DNA of 64,000 bases from Ostrinia nubilalis (Eukaryota; Arthropoda; Insecta; Lepidoptera; Crambidae). This document shows, one piece after another, positions 22,901 to 34,900 of the stretch. Within the stretch, counting starts at the first letter, position 1; each line of letters begins with the position of its first letter. Under the pieces are notes generated by a model. The model did not search any database, had not been told where the DNA came from, and saw only the letters and a list, made by a program, of their open reading frames with translations. The translations under genes and the position numbers were made by a program. The DNA is taken from positions 1,094,001 to 1,158,000 of the forward strand of contig NC_087119.1 in NCBI RefSeq assembly GCF_963855985.1, written 5' to 3'.

Positions 22901-25900
22901 GGGCACACCCACTACGTTATGCAGATCGTGATCAACCCTAAAGACAACAACACCTTCGCGAGTGCCAGTCTTGACACCACCGTAAAGGCAAGTGCATTGA
23001 ACACTATGATCTGGCCTCGTGTATTTTATAGATCTTTCCCGAATACTTGTTCTGGGGTTCAAGGCGAGAGTGAATAGCATTTGCAGGGCAGTTATTCACC
23101 ATCCTAGAATAACAGGTGTGATTGTGGTCTGCTGCTGTGCTGCTTATAAATAATCTTTGGACAAGGATTCTTTTTCGAGGTGGATTCAATAACCCAGCTT
23201 TGAGGGCTAAGAACTTTTGCAGCTGCCGTACTTTAGGCTACCAGTGGACTTGTAAGTGGTGCCACAATCAGCAGACAAAAATATTTATACAGTTTTTATA
23301 ACTTAGAAGCACTAACATGACCAACATGCCCTGTCGTCTATTGTCGTTGAGTTTATACGTGGCTGTTCGTAGAAGCTACCTAACATAGACTATTTTGTGT
23401 CCAGTTGCTTCCTGTATGGACTTATCCTGTGATGGTGTGCCTCGTTGGCAACAAAAGGTGTTTACGTTCTGTTTGTGCAGCTTCTTTCTTAGTGATGTAC
23501 CAGTTTCAATTAGTAGCCCAATTGTCTCATCGATTCTAATGCTTCGCAAGGTGTAGTAGCCCAATGCTGTAAGTAATCTTTTTTTTATCCACAACGAGGC
23601 AGCTCTTGGCCTGTATCTCACCTGATGGTAAGTGACGATCAGGCCGAAGGTGAAAGCGAGCTTCACCCGGAATCCTCAACCACGGAGGCACTGGCTATCT
23701 TACTTCTAACTGCCGGAACACAATAATGCTGTTAACATTGTTGTTTTGGCGACAGACTTGGTAAGATGGTGGTAGCTAGCCAGGCGGACTTAAAACAAGC
23801 CCTGCCACCAACCAAATCGAACAGAAAAAACTGCCCCCACTGGGAATCGAACCCGGGACCTCTGCGTCTGAAGGTGGTCTTAGCACTAGACCACAGAGGC
23901 GGTTGCTCATCAAACTAACATGAATATTGTAAAACAGCTGTTGAGTTTCTGAATAAATAAATAAATAAAATCCTCGAAATCGATTCTAAACTGCTCCATC
24001 ATCCACCAGGTGTGGCAGCTAGGCTCCTCCATCTCCAACTTCACGCTGGAGGGCCACGAGAAGGGCGTCAACTGCGTCGACTACTACCACGGCGGCGACA
24101 AGCCCTACCTCATCAGCGGCGCTGACGACCGCCTCGTCAAGATCTGGGACTACCAGAACAAGACCTGCGTGCAGACTTTGGAAGGTAAGACCCCAAGTTT
24201 CCGAAAAGAAGTTGGGCGGAGAGGTAAACGATATCCGATTGGTTATTCAGACACATCTCTTCTCTCCGCTTTGGTCACTAGTCACGATTGCTGAACTGTC
24301 CATCTAAGAGTTCTCATGGTGATCCAATGACACGCGTCCATTGTTGGCATGCAAAACAATATTTTGGACACGCCACCGAGAGTGAATGGGCACTTACAGG
24401 GCAGATATGTACCATCCTAGACTGCATCTCACTTAACACCAGGTGCGATTGCGGTCAAATACCTGCCTTGTCTAGCATAAAAAATATATATAAATATCAT
24501 CATTTCAGTCATAGCACGTTCTATGCCTCCCCCAATCATTTGACTACACTGCACGGCACGTCTGGCTTCATTCAAAAATGTTTTGCCACACTAGTTCTAG
24601 AGTTTTCTCAACAACAGTTGATATTATTTTGTTGACGTGGCAACATTTTCCATCTGGAGTTCTTACCACTACAATTCCTGTGTAGACAGCATGATACCAA
24701 CCGTAATTCTATTAACATTGTATACGTGATCTATTACAAAGTAAGCTTGCTTAGACACATTACTCTGGAGTTTTTTTTTGTCATCATTGGTCCCACCCAC
24801 AGATCACAGAAACTAAAGGGAGATGTGAAAATGGGGCGGGGCCGGTGTCGCAGCAATATGCCCAAAAACAGAACACAATTTCTGCAGACGTCATAATGTA
24901 AACAGTTTACATTGCGTAGTACTAAAGATTATTTGAACGTTGAGTACTGATACCGCAGTGGATAATGAGCACATATTTTGATTACTTTGTGTCAATTTCT
25001 AATGCGTCACTGAGTTTCGAACTCAGCGCATTAGTTGGCGTCTCTCTATATCTCTATAAAAAAATAGCGTCCTAAAAAGGATTTAGGACGCTATTTGGAT
25101 CAAATATGTAATTGCTCAATAATGAATAACAAATAAATAAATAAATAAATAAATAAATAAATATAGTCGCCCCCTCGTTCCCAGGTCACGCTCAGAACGT
25201 GTCGGCCGTGTCATTTCACCCGGAGTTGCCGATCCTGCTTACGGGCTCGGAGGACGGCACCATCCGCATCTGGCACGCCGGCACCTACCGCCTCGAGTCC
25301 TCGCTCAACTACGGCTTCGAGCGCGTGTGGACCATCTCTTCGATGCACGGCTCCAACAATGTTGCTATAGGGTGAGTGGGTTGTTTTGTTCTTGTTAGCA
25401 CACACGGCAGCGTCCTAACGTAAGTGCAACCAACAAGTTTTATAGTCGTATGCTGCTAAGGCACCTACCGCCTCGAGTCCTCGCTTAACTACGGCTTCGA
25501 GCGCGTATGGACCATCTCCTCGATGCACGGCTCCAACAATGTTGCTATAGGGTGAGTGGGTTGTTTTGTTCTTGTTAGCACACACGGCAGCGGGGCATCC
25601 TAACGTAAGTGCAAGCAACAAGTTTTATAGTCGTATGCTGCTAAGGCACCTACCGCCTCGAGTCCTCGCTCAACTACGGCTTCGAGCGCGTGTGGACCAT
25701 CTCTTCGATGCACGGCTCGAATAATGTTGCTATAGGGTGAGTGGGTTGTTTTGTTCTTGTTAGCACACACGGCAGCGGGGCATCCTAACGTAAGTGCAAG
25801 CAACAAGTTTTATAGTCGTATGCTGCTAAGGCACCTACCGCCTCGAGTCCTCGCTCAACTACGGCTTCGAGCGCGTGTGGACCATCTCTTCGATGCACGG

Positions 25901-28900
25901 CTCGAATAATGTTGCTATAGGGTGAGTGGGTTGTTTTGTTCTTGTTAGCACACACGGCAGCGGGGCATCCTAACGTAAGTGCAAGCAACAAGTTTTATAG
26001 TCGTATGCTGCTAAGGCACCTACCGCCTCGAGTCCTCGCTCAACTACGGCTTCGAGCGCGTGTGGACCATCTCCTCGATGCACGGCTCGAATAATGTTGC
26101 TATAGGGTGAGTGGGTTGTTTTGTTCTTGTTAACACACGGCAGCGGGGCATCCTAACGTAAGTGTAACCAACAAGTTTTATAGTTGTATGCTGCTAAGGC
26201 ACCTACCGCCTCGAGTCCTCGCTCAACTACGGATTCGAGCGCGTGTGGACCATCTCCTAGATGCACGGCTCCAACAATGTTGCTATAGGGTGAGTGGGTT
26301 GTTTTGTTCTTGTTAGCACACACGCCAGCGGGGCATCCTAACGTAAGTGCAAGCAACAAGTTTTATAGTCGTATGCTGCTAAGGCACCTACCGTCTCGAG
26401 TCCTCGCTTAACTACGGCTTCGAGCGCGTGTGGACCATCTCTTCGATGCACGGCTCGAACAATGTTGCTATAGGGTGAGTGGGTTGTTTTGTTCTTATTA
26501 GCACACGCGGCAGCGAGGGCATCCTAACTTAAGTGAAAGCACGGCTCCAACAATGTTGCTATAGGGTGAGTGAGTGGGTTTATGTTTTGTTCTTATTAGC
26601 ACACGCGGCAGCGAGGGCATCCTAACTTAAGTGAAAGCACGGCTCCAGCAATGTTGCTATAGGGTGAGTGAGTGGGTTTATGTTTTGTTCTTATTAGCAC
26701 ACACGGCAGCGAGGGCATCCTAACTTAAGTGAAAGCACGGCTCCAACAATGTTGCTATAGGGTGAGTGAGTGGGTTTATGTTTTGTTCTTGTTAGCTCAC
26801 ACGGCAGCGGGGCATCCTAACGTAAGTGCAATGATGAACATTGGAACAGAAGAATTCTCGAGTGGCGACTACGGGCCGGAATACGTGTGGGCAGGCTTCC
26901 CTGTCGGTGGACTGACGATCTGGCGAAGGTCGTGAAAAGCCCCAGGATGAGGGCAGCGCAGGACCTGTCATTATAGAGGCATTGGGTCATTGTAACAACT
27001 AGGTAGATCCCATGCCTAATGTTAGTGAGCCATATAGAGAGATATGATAATGACCATGGTTGACAATACCTACATTCTGATGCATATCCATTGACATATT
27101 TTTAGATAACTAATGCTGTGCCTTTCATGTATGTTATTGTGTCTTATAAACGCCCTTTGTTTGTTCCACCAGGTATGATGAGGGTACCATAATGATCAAG
27201 GTGGGCAGGGAAGAACCAGCTATCTCCATGGACGTCAACGGAGGCAAGATCATCTGGGCCAAGCACTGCGAGATGCAGCAAGTCAACTTGAAAGCCCTGC
27301 CTGAAGGTACGCAATAATTACCATCGGTCATTTAATCTCCATTGCAGGAGCACCTTCCCTAACTTACCAGAAGCAAATGAAAGATTTGGCTGACGCTTCT
27401 TTGCCTACGCTTGCTAGATTGGTTGAAGACTCATACTCAGTCTTTATCGAGATTTCGTGATTCGTGAGAATCAATTTATTCATCAAAAGGTTTAGTTGCT
27501 ATGGCTATTAGATATAGTCGATTGTCTTATACCGACACGGCACACCTCAGTTAACCATAACTGCTGTATCTGATATACTCGAACTTGTTATGTATGTTCC
27601 AATAAAGTTATCTATCTAGCGATAAGACCTCCTAAAGGCCGTATCTTTTGTCTATTTCTTCTCTTTCTTTTCTGGTCTTGTGTGGTATACAATAAAGTGT
27701 GGTCTATCTATCTTCTTATGGGGCGTCCAGACTGGGCGAACGGGCTCGCGCGGCAAACTCGACATCACTCAAGAGCAGGGTGAGCAGGATGACCAGCGTG
27801 CCGCGCGAGCCCGTTCGCCCAGTCTGGACGCACCATTACACAGACACAGCTTATGACCGCAGTCTGTGGAGGAACACTATAATATGTGGTCGCGATCCTC
27901 ATCAGTGAGGGACCGATGATTAAGAAGAAGAATTTGTCTTTGAAAGAATTGTATGATCTCAAAAAATAATTAGAATTTGTACTTACATTTATTAAAATAA
28001 TTTAGATTAAGCTTAAGGCTTGGTATTTCTGCTAAAGTAGGTATTTCGCGCTGTCAAAATCTGCGCGCGCAATTGTTCGCCGAAAACAGCGCGCCAAAGA
28101 GCTCCCGCCACAATTTCCAGCTACACAGTATAGAAATACGCAGTTGGTTAGGTTAGGTTGACTTCCTTCCGTTCAAGCGTCACAATCACAGCACTTTCTA
28201 ATACAAATTATATCCAAGTGATACAAATTAAAACAACTTTCAGAATTTTTGGGAATATATTTTAGAATCGAATAAATTAATATAAAATATAACTGCCAAA
28301 GTAAACACGGTTCAAAGAGGCGTGGCGTCACCCGACCTTCCGGAAGTTCCGCGTCGACCAAAATAATTTCAAGATTACGTCACCCGACCTATGGGAAGGT
28401 CATCGGGAGCTTGAGCGATTGGAAAAACATTTTATGATCAGTTACTCGTAGTAGCGATTATTTAGAGCTTGGATAATAAATTATAGTTGTTGCAATTCAC
28501 GAAACTTTGCATGTGGTTAATTACATTAATCAGTACACGCATCAATTTTGTTCAGTCTTTTTGTTTATTAATAAATAAAAATATCATACTAAAATTGCAT
28601 ACATATTTGTTTGTATTGATCTGGGTGTTTTCTTTCCATAATTTATGTATAACGTATGTATCGAAAATCACTATGAGCATCACACGCGGTTATCTGCCGC
28701 AGGCACCCGCTCTGAGCACTCATGGGAGTTTATGGAGAGGTCGCTAGAGTTTGACTTTGAGCTTTGTTTATAGTCATTATGAAACAGCACTGTCTTGAAT
28801 TCGAAAGGGTAATTTGACGGTGTTAGGGGAATTCTAGGAATAAATGCAGAGCCTCCTCATTAAGATTGAGACATTTTAATTTGAGATTTCACTTGACATT

Positions 28901-31900
28901 GATTGCAATCTGACATGGAGTTTTCAAACACTTGTAAAAATAAAAAGTAATTAAATCAAAAGCAGTAAGTATCTAGTATTGATATCAACTTCGAAGCAAA
29001 TGACTCCCAAAATAACTTTCTACCCCTTTTACACGTTTGTCATGAATTATAATATTAAGGAATTGTTAAGCAAAATTTCAAGTAGATTGAACCAAAAAAT
29101 CACTTTGTCCCATACAAACTTTGCCCCCTTTTTTCACCCCCTTCATTTCATGACCCCATTTCGGAAAATCGGATGCCTACGTCATACAAAGAACACACCT
29201 TCCAACTTTCAGGTCTCTACGATATCCGTCAGTCATTTAGGACAAAGCATTTTTATTAGTTGTCCAATACTCTATCGTTCCAGGTATGTCATTGACAGGA
29301 GGGCGCTACTATCTTAATGGGTTATTTATAAATGCTAAATAGTAAATATAAGTTTGGATTGTGAAATATCCTATCCTACTAATATTATGAAGGCGAAAGT
29401 TTGGATGTCTGGATGTCATGATGTCTGGATGTCTGGATGTTTGTTACTCTTTCACGCAAAAACTACTTAACGGATTTTGTTGAAACTTTACAGTATAATT
29501 GTTTATAACCCAGATTAACATATAAGCTAACTTATGATGATATGTGACAAATAAATAAGACGTGTCTAAAAAGCGCCATCTACCTATCGTCATTGGTTAA
29601 AATCTACAGCGCTGGACAAACTACTGTATGACGTTCGTAAATATTCATTCGGGGGAAGCCGTGAAACGCCATCTATGAACATGATATCTAACGGGAGTAA
29701 AACGAGGTCCACGCGAACGAAGTCGCGGGCGGCCGCTAGTTTATAATAGGTAGCTTTCCCTCCGCAACCTTATTGGTATTCCATGTATGTGTCTTTTAAC
29801 TGATTTCTGTTAAACATTTCATGTAAAATTTGTCCAGTTATAACTCCATTTACATCTGCATCTGTAAACAAGGGTTCATGTTCTCCAGCCCAGATGCCGA
29901 GTAAACAGAATCGTCTTTCAGTGACGTGCAGCTGCCCCTATATTTGACCCACTGACCTAATATTTTATTATTTATTGGTATCAGTGTGCTCTTCTAAAGA
30001 GTGTAAGACGATTGTATGTAGGTACTATTAAAATGTAATTTTAACTCATTGGTTTTGTCTCATATTTGAGGAATGTACTATGTATCATGAGTAGAGTCTT
30101 CGTTTAAAAGGATGCGAACCATTTAAATTTCAATAGGTAGACAAAATTGATAATTCTTAATTATCAAACATTTTAGCTTTCTCCAGTAACACTGATATTA
30201 TTATACTGTGACTCATCAAAGTCATCATTGTCAAAAATATTGACAAATCGCGAACTGTCACGTCCAACAAACTGACACGCGTCCGTCCTCCGTAAGCGCC
30301 ACCGCGCGACTGATTGAGATTGTCCAAGCCGTCATGGACGATTTTTTCCACATTTTTTAACATAGTAACTAAATAAGACGCAATATAAAAATTTCATCCG
30401 TTAAAAGCCCTTAAGTTATTTTTGAACTTTAGTTTAGTAAAAGATTTAGAATCTCAAATCGCTTATTTTAAAAATAAAACCATAAATAGAAAACAAATAG
30501 AGGTAACTTTGGGAATTTATTCTATCGAGTCAACTTCATCAAATCGTGTTTCCATCCGTTAATAGCCCTAGAAAATATCCTCAACTATGCCCAATAAAAA
30601 TTTTAGCCTTTAATTTTACTGTTTAGTACCTCAAAAATGAAAAATGAAAACCTCATTTTCGCCATTTTCTCTGCTACCCGGCCTTAATTAATATTATGTA
30701 TAATGTTGCAATGCCCTCACAGGGCTCATGTTCTGGGACTATTTTATTTTAATGCCTTGTTTGTACCACATGAAGCAATAAAGATATTATGATTATGATT
30801 ATGATTATTACATCTTCAACACAATAGTGTCCACTGTTGCGTACTTTACTGATGTCTCGAAACCACTTGTGGTCTAAACTGAATAAATATTTTTGATTTT
30901 GTTTTTTGATTTTTTTAACTTCATTCAGGCACAGAAATAAAAGACGGCGAGCGCGTGCCAGTGGTTGCCAGGGACATGGGATCCTGCGAGATCTACCCTC
31001 AGACGATTGCGCACAACCCGAACGGGCGCTTCGTGGTCGTCTGCGGCGACGGCGAGTACATCATTTACACCGCCATGGCGCTCCGGAATAAGGCCTTCGG
31101 GACCGCACAGGAGTTTGTGTGGGCACTCGACAGCTCAGAGTATGCGACCCTCGAGAGCTCCAATACGATCAGGGTGTTCAAGAACTTCAGGGAAAGGAAG
31201 AGCTTCCGCCCTGAGTATGGCGCTGAAGGTGAGTTGGAGACGTCATAATCATATTCGTTCGTTCGTTTCAGCCAAATGACGTCCACTGATGGACAAAGGC
31301 CTCCTCCAAGGTTTTCCATAATGACCGGTCCTGCGCTGCCCGCATCCAGGCTCTTCCCGCGACCTTTACCAGATCGTCGGTCCACCTAGCAGGAGGCCTG
31401 CCCACGCTACGTCTTCCAGCCCGTGGTCGCCACTCAAGAACTTTTCTGCCCCAACGGCCATCGTCTCTACAATCATATTCATCCATGTATAAAAAGGGTG
31501 ATTAAATATGTAATTTTTATCAGACTACGGCAAAGCCAAAAGGAAGGGTTATTGCTTAACCTACTAATCTGGCACTTGCATTTATGAAAGTGAATGATTG
31601 CATAGTATTTTTTTTATTCTTCGTGGTGTTCCTAGGTTCCTGTTATTGATGCTTGACACAATTTTTGTTATCATATTTTTGAGAGTTGAGAGTGAATTTG
31701 ACACCCTTAGGCTGAGTTGCACCATCTAACTTTAACCGTAACTATGACGATAACCGGTGATTTTTGTATGGAGTTTGACAGATTTTTGACGTTTGTGAAA
31801 GTTAAACTAGGATGGTGCAACCCAGCATTAGTTTTAATAATGAATGTATCAAACTGCTGCAGTCATTATGTTACTCCAACAAATCTTTGATATATTTATA

Positions 31901-34900
31901 TTGTGCTTTTCAGGCATCTTTGGTGGATTCATGCTGGGTGTGAAATCGATTAGCGGTATGGCTTTCTCCTTCTACGACTGGGAGAACCTGGAACTGATCA
32001 GACGGTAATTATTGTTGTCTTTTATTGCTATTTACAGTTATTTCATGTTGTATGTTGTGTGTTTGCAAAATAACGTGTTTGCTGTGCGTTATCAATTTGA
32101 AGTCGCTAAGTTCGAGAGGTCACTAAGAAAATGTATCGTAGAGAATGGACGAGATCGTATGTATGAACAAGTAACTTACAATACTATAACATGAACCGAA
32201 CCACAGCTTGCTTTGCGAATTGCAGTTTTATGCTCATGCGGTAACCAATTAACACATGTTTTTTTAAGTACTAGCTGGTGCCCGCGACTTTTTCCACGAT
32301 AAGTAATTCGAGTAGACTACTCCTTCGTTCAAATTTACCTATTTTGAAAACTTGCAGAGAAAACACAAAATCTGACATTGTAATAATACAAATACGAGTA
32401 CATACAAGATTAATTTTATGATCAGATCGTTTCTTTGACCGTAAAGTTCTCAGGTTCAATTCCTGGATCGAATTTACAAAACGATTTATTCGATGACAAC
32501 AATTTAATTATCTTTGTCACGTACTTCGTGAAATTGGTATAGTCCATTGATTTAATGCAATGATAGTGTGTATTCTGACCTATTTTACAACGAATTGATA
32601 AGAAATAATATTGCTCTGCTCTACTTGGTTGCTTTGCTTGGTTTACTGTTACGATAAGGCTTGTGCTCATTGTGCTCGTGCATTTTTAGTTCATAAGGGG
32701 GAAAAAGACAGTTTCAGTTTATATCATAAAGAAAATTTGCATTTTGACTAGTAAAAAGTTAGTTTTCTATACAGTTTAATTTCGAACTCATCCTATGTTC
32801 TTCTGATTAATTTCGTTGCGGGTCCAATGACAGTTTAACTTTCCGCCGGGACAAACTTGACCTTCATTGGTTGGGTTTTTGTGGCGGTCAAAGTGTAGAT
32901 CCTGGCTACACAGGAGTTGCAGTGGTGGGAACGAGAGGTGGGAATAGTCCCGTTCTATACAGTTTCTGAATCGACGTTTTTAAATAAAGTCCCACGGATT
33001 TCCATAACGACCGGTACTGTGCTATCCAGGTGTTTTCCGCGACCTTTACTAGACCGTTGGTCCACCAAGTGGGAGATCTGCTTACATTACGTCTTTCGGG
33101 CCGTCGTAGCCACTCGAACACGTTTCTGCCCCAACACATGCTCTACGAGCTAAATGCCCCGCCCACAGCCACTTAGGTTCATGGCAATTCTGCGGGCTAT
33201 GTAAACAACAACAAAAATGGCAGAATGGTGAATCAGTTTTGGAAACAAAGTCGCGGGCATCTGATAGAAGTCTAAAACACAACATTGCCAAATCATGTTA
33301 CCTTTTATATCACGCAATCTACTAAGTTTAAAATTAATTTTGCCAAAGTATATCGCACACGTAGTTCTAAGCGAAGTTTTATGTCACTAGCGAAATCACA
33401 TTGTCTGATCATTCTTGTGTCGTTTTACATATTAAGTTTAATTACTCTGTCATCCGCTGAACTATTTTGGTGACTTCACTCTTAACACAAGCATATTATT
33501 ATGTTTAGCTAAGCTTGATGAGTTAAAAGGACTATTAATAGTATAGTAATGCAATGTAAAATGCTAATATTTTTTCAAAAATAGTAATTTTCTATGTTAC
33601 CTATCCATATTTTTTTACTATCCACAACGAAGATGCTCTTTTACATGTTACCTGATGGAAAGTGACTATATCACGAAAAATAGCTTTCTATGTTACCTAT
33701 CCATATTTTTTTTACTATCCACAACGAAGAAGCTCTTGGTTTACCTCTTACCTAATGGAAAGTGATTATATCACGAAAAATAGTAGCTTTCTATGTTACC
33801 TATCCATATTTTTTTACTATCCACAACGAAGAAGCTCTTGGTTTACATCTCACCTGATGGAAAGTAACTACATCACGAAAAATAGTAGCTTTCTATGTTA
33901 CCTATCCATATTTTTTTTACTATCCACAACGAAGAAGCTCTTGGTTTACATCTTACCTGATGGAAAGTGACTACATCACGAAAAATAGTAGTTTTCTATG
34001 TTACCTATCCATATTTTTTTACTATCCACAATGAAGAAGCTCTTGGTTTACATCTTACCTGATGGAAAGTGACTACATCACGAAAAATAGTAGTTTTCTA
34101 TGTTACCTATCCATATTTTTTTACTATCTACAACGAAGACGCCTTTTACATGTTACCTGATGGAAAGTGACTATATCACGAAAAATAGTAGTTTTCTATG
34201 TTACCTATCCATATTTCTTTGCTATCCACAACGAAGAAGCTCTTGGTTTGGTTCAAACCGGTTTCAAACTGGTCGCGTCATGTGTGGTCTCTCAACGGAA
34301 TCTATGGCAGAAACTTAGATGCAACTCAAAAGTAACTAGAAGTTGGAGTTTCGTTGCAATGAGGGCTATCGTTTTTATACATTAACAGTTGGCACCCTTG
34401 GCGATTGACAGGATCTTACTCTACAGTGGCGCCATCTTGATGTGTGCAAATGCGATAGTCCTCCTACCACTTTCACGCTTACCAGTTGGTGCCACTGTCT
34501 TCGCTACTAGCAAGTGACAGGACCTTACTCTACAGTGGCGCTAACTGGTGAGCGCTAAAACGATAGCCCTCATTGCGTTTCACTGTGTGTTCTGGGCCTT
34601 ACCTGATGGAAAGTGACTACATCACTCTCTCTCTCTCTCTCCAGGATAGAGATCCAGCCTCGACACGTGTATTGGTCAGAGAGCGGCGGTCTCGTGTGCC
34701 TGGCCGCCGACGAGACGTATTACGTGCTCAAATACAACGCGGCCGCGGTCGCACGCCGCGACCCCGCCGATGTATCGGGAGACGGGATAGAAGACGCCTT
34801 CGAGGTACGTACGCTCCGAAATCGACGGGGACACACGGACCTGTGTTGAAGAGACGAAGCAAGGGCTACCTTAATCTATAAACTCGCTATGCATAAGCAA

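Larger units (their letters stand above)
27307..30928 (+). other. COPB2 intron 7
   Basis: 3.6-kb intron. It contains a non-LTR tail, a hairpin MITE, a reverse CTAGCTTT-family repeat and another non-LTR tail, given separately. Between them AT-rich sequence shows no gene. Confidence 0.7.

Noticed and set aside
23840..23903. tRNA-like A and B boxes
   Set aside because: They belong to the head of a SINE with body and tail, not to a free-standing tRNA gene; the acceptor stem and anticodon arm are not intact.
25281..26831. Regular direct repeats resembling a CRISPR-like array
   Set aside because: Units are copies of a COPB2 exon and splice site with no repeat/spacer structure, and this is an animal genome.
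33662..33970. Repeated open frame ([15 protein letters not shown] peptide) in the 102-bp array
   Set aside because: It arises from tandem copies of a SINE tail; unit lengths vary between 96 and 104 bp and break the frame, so coding is unlikely.
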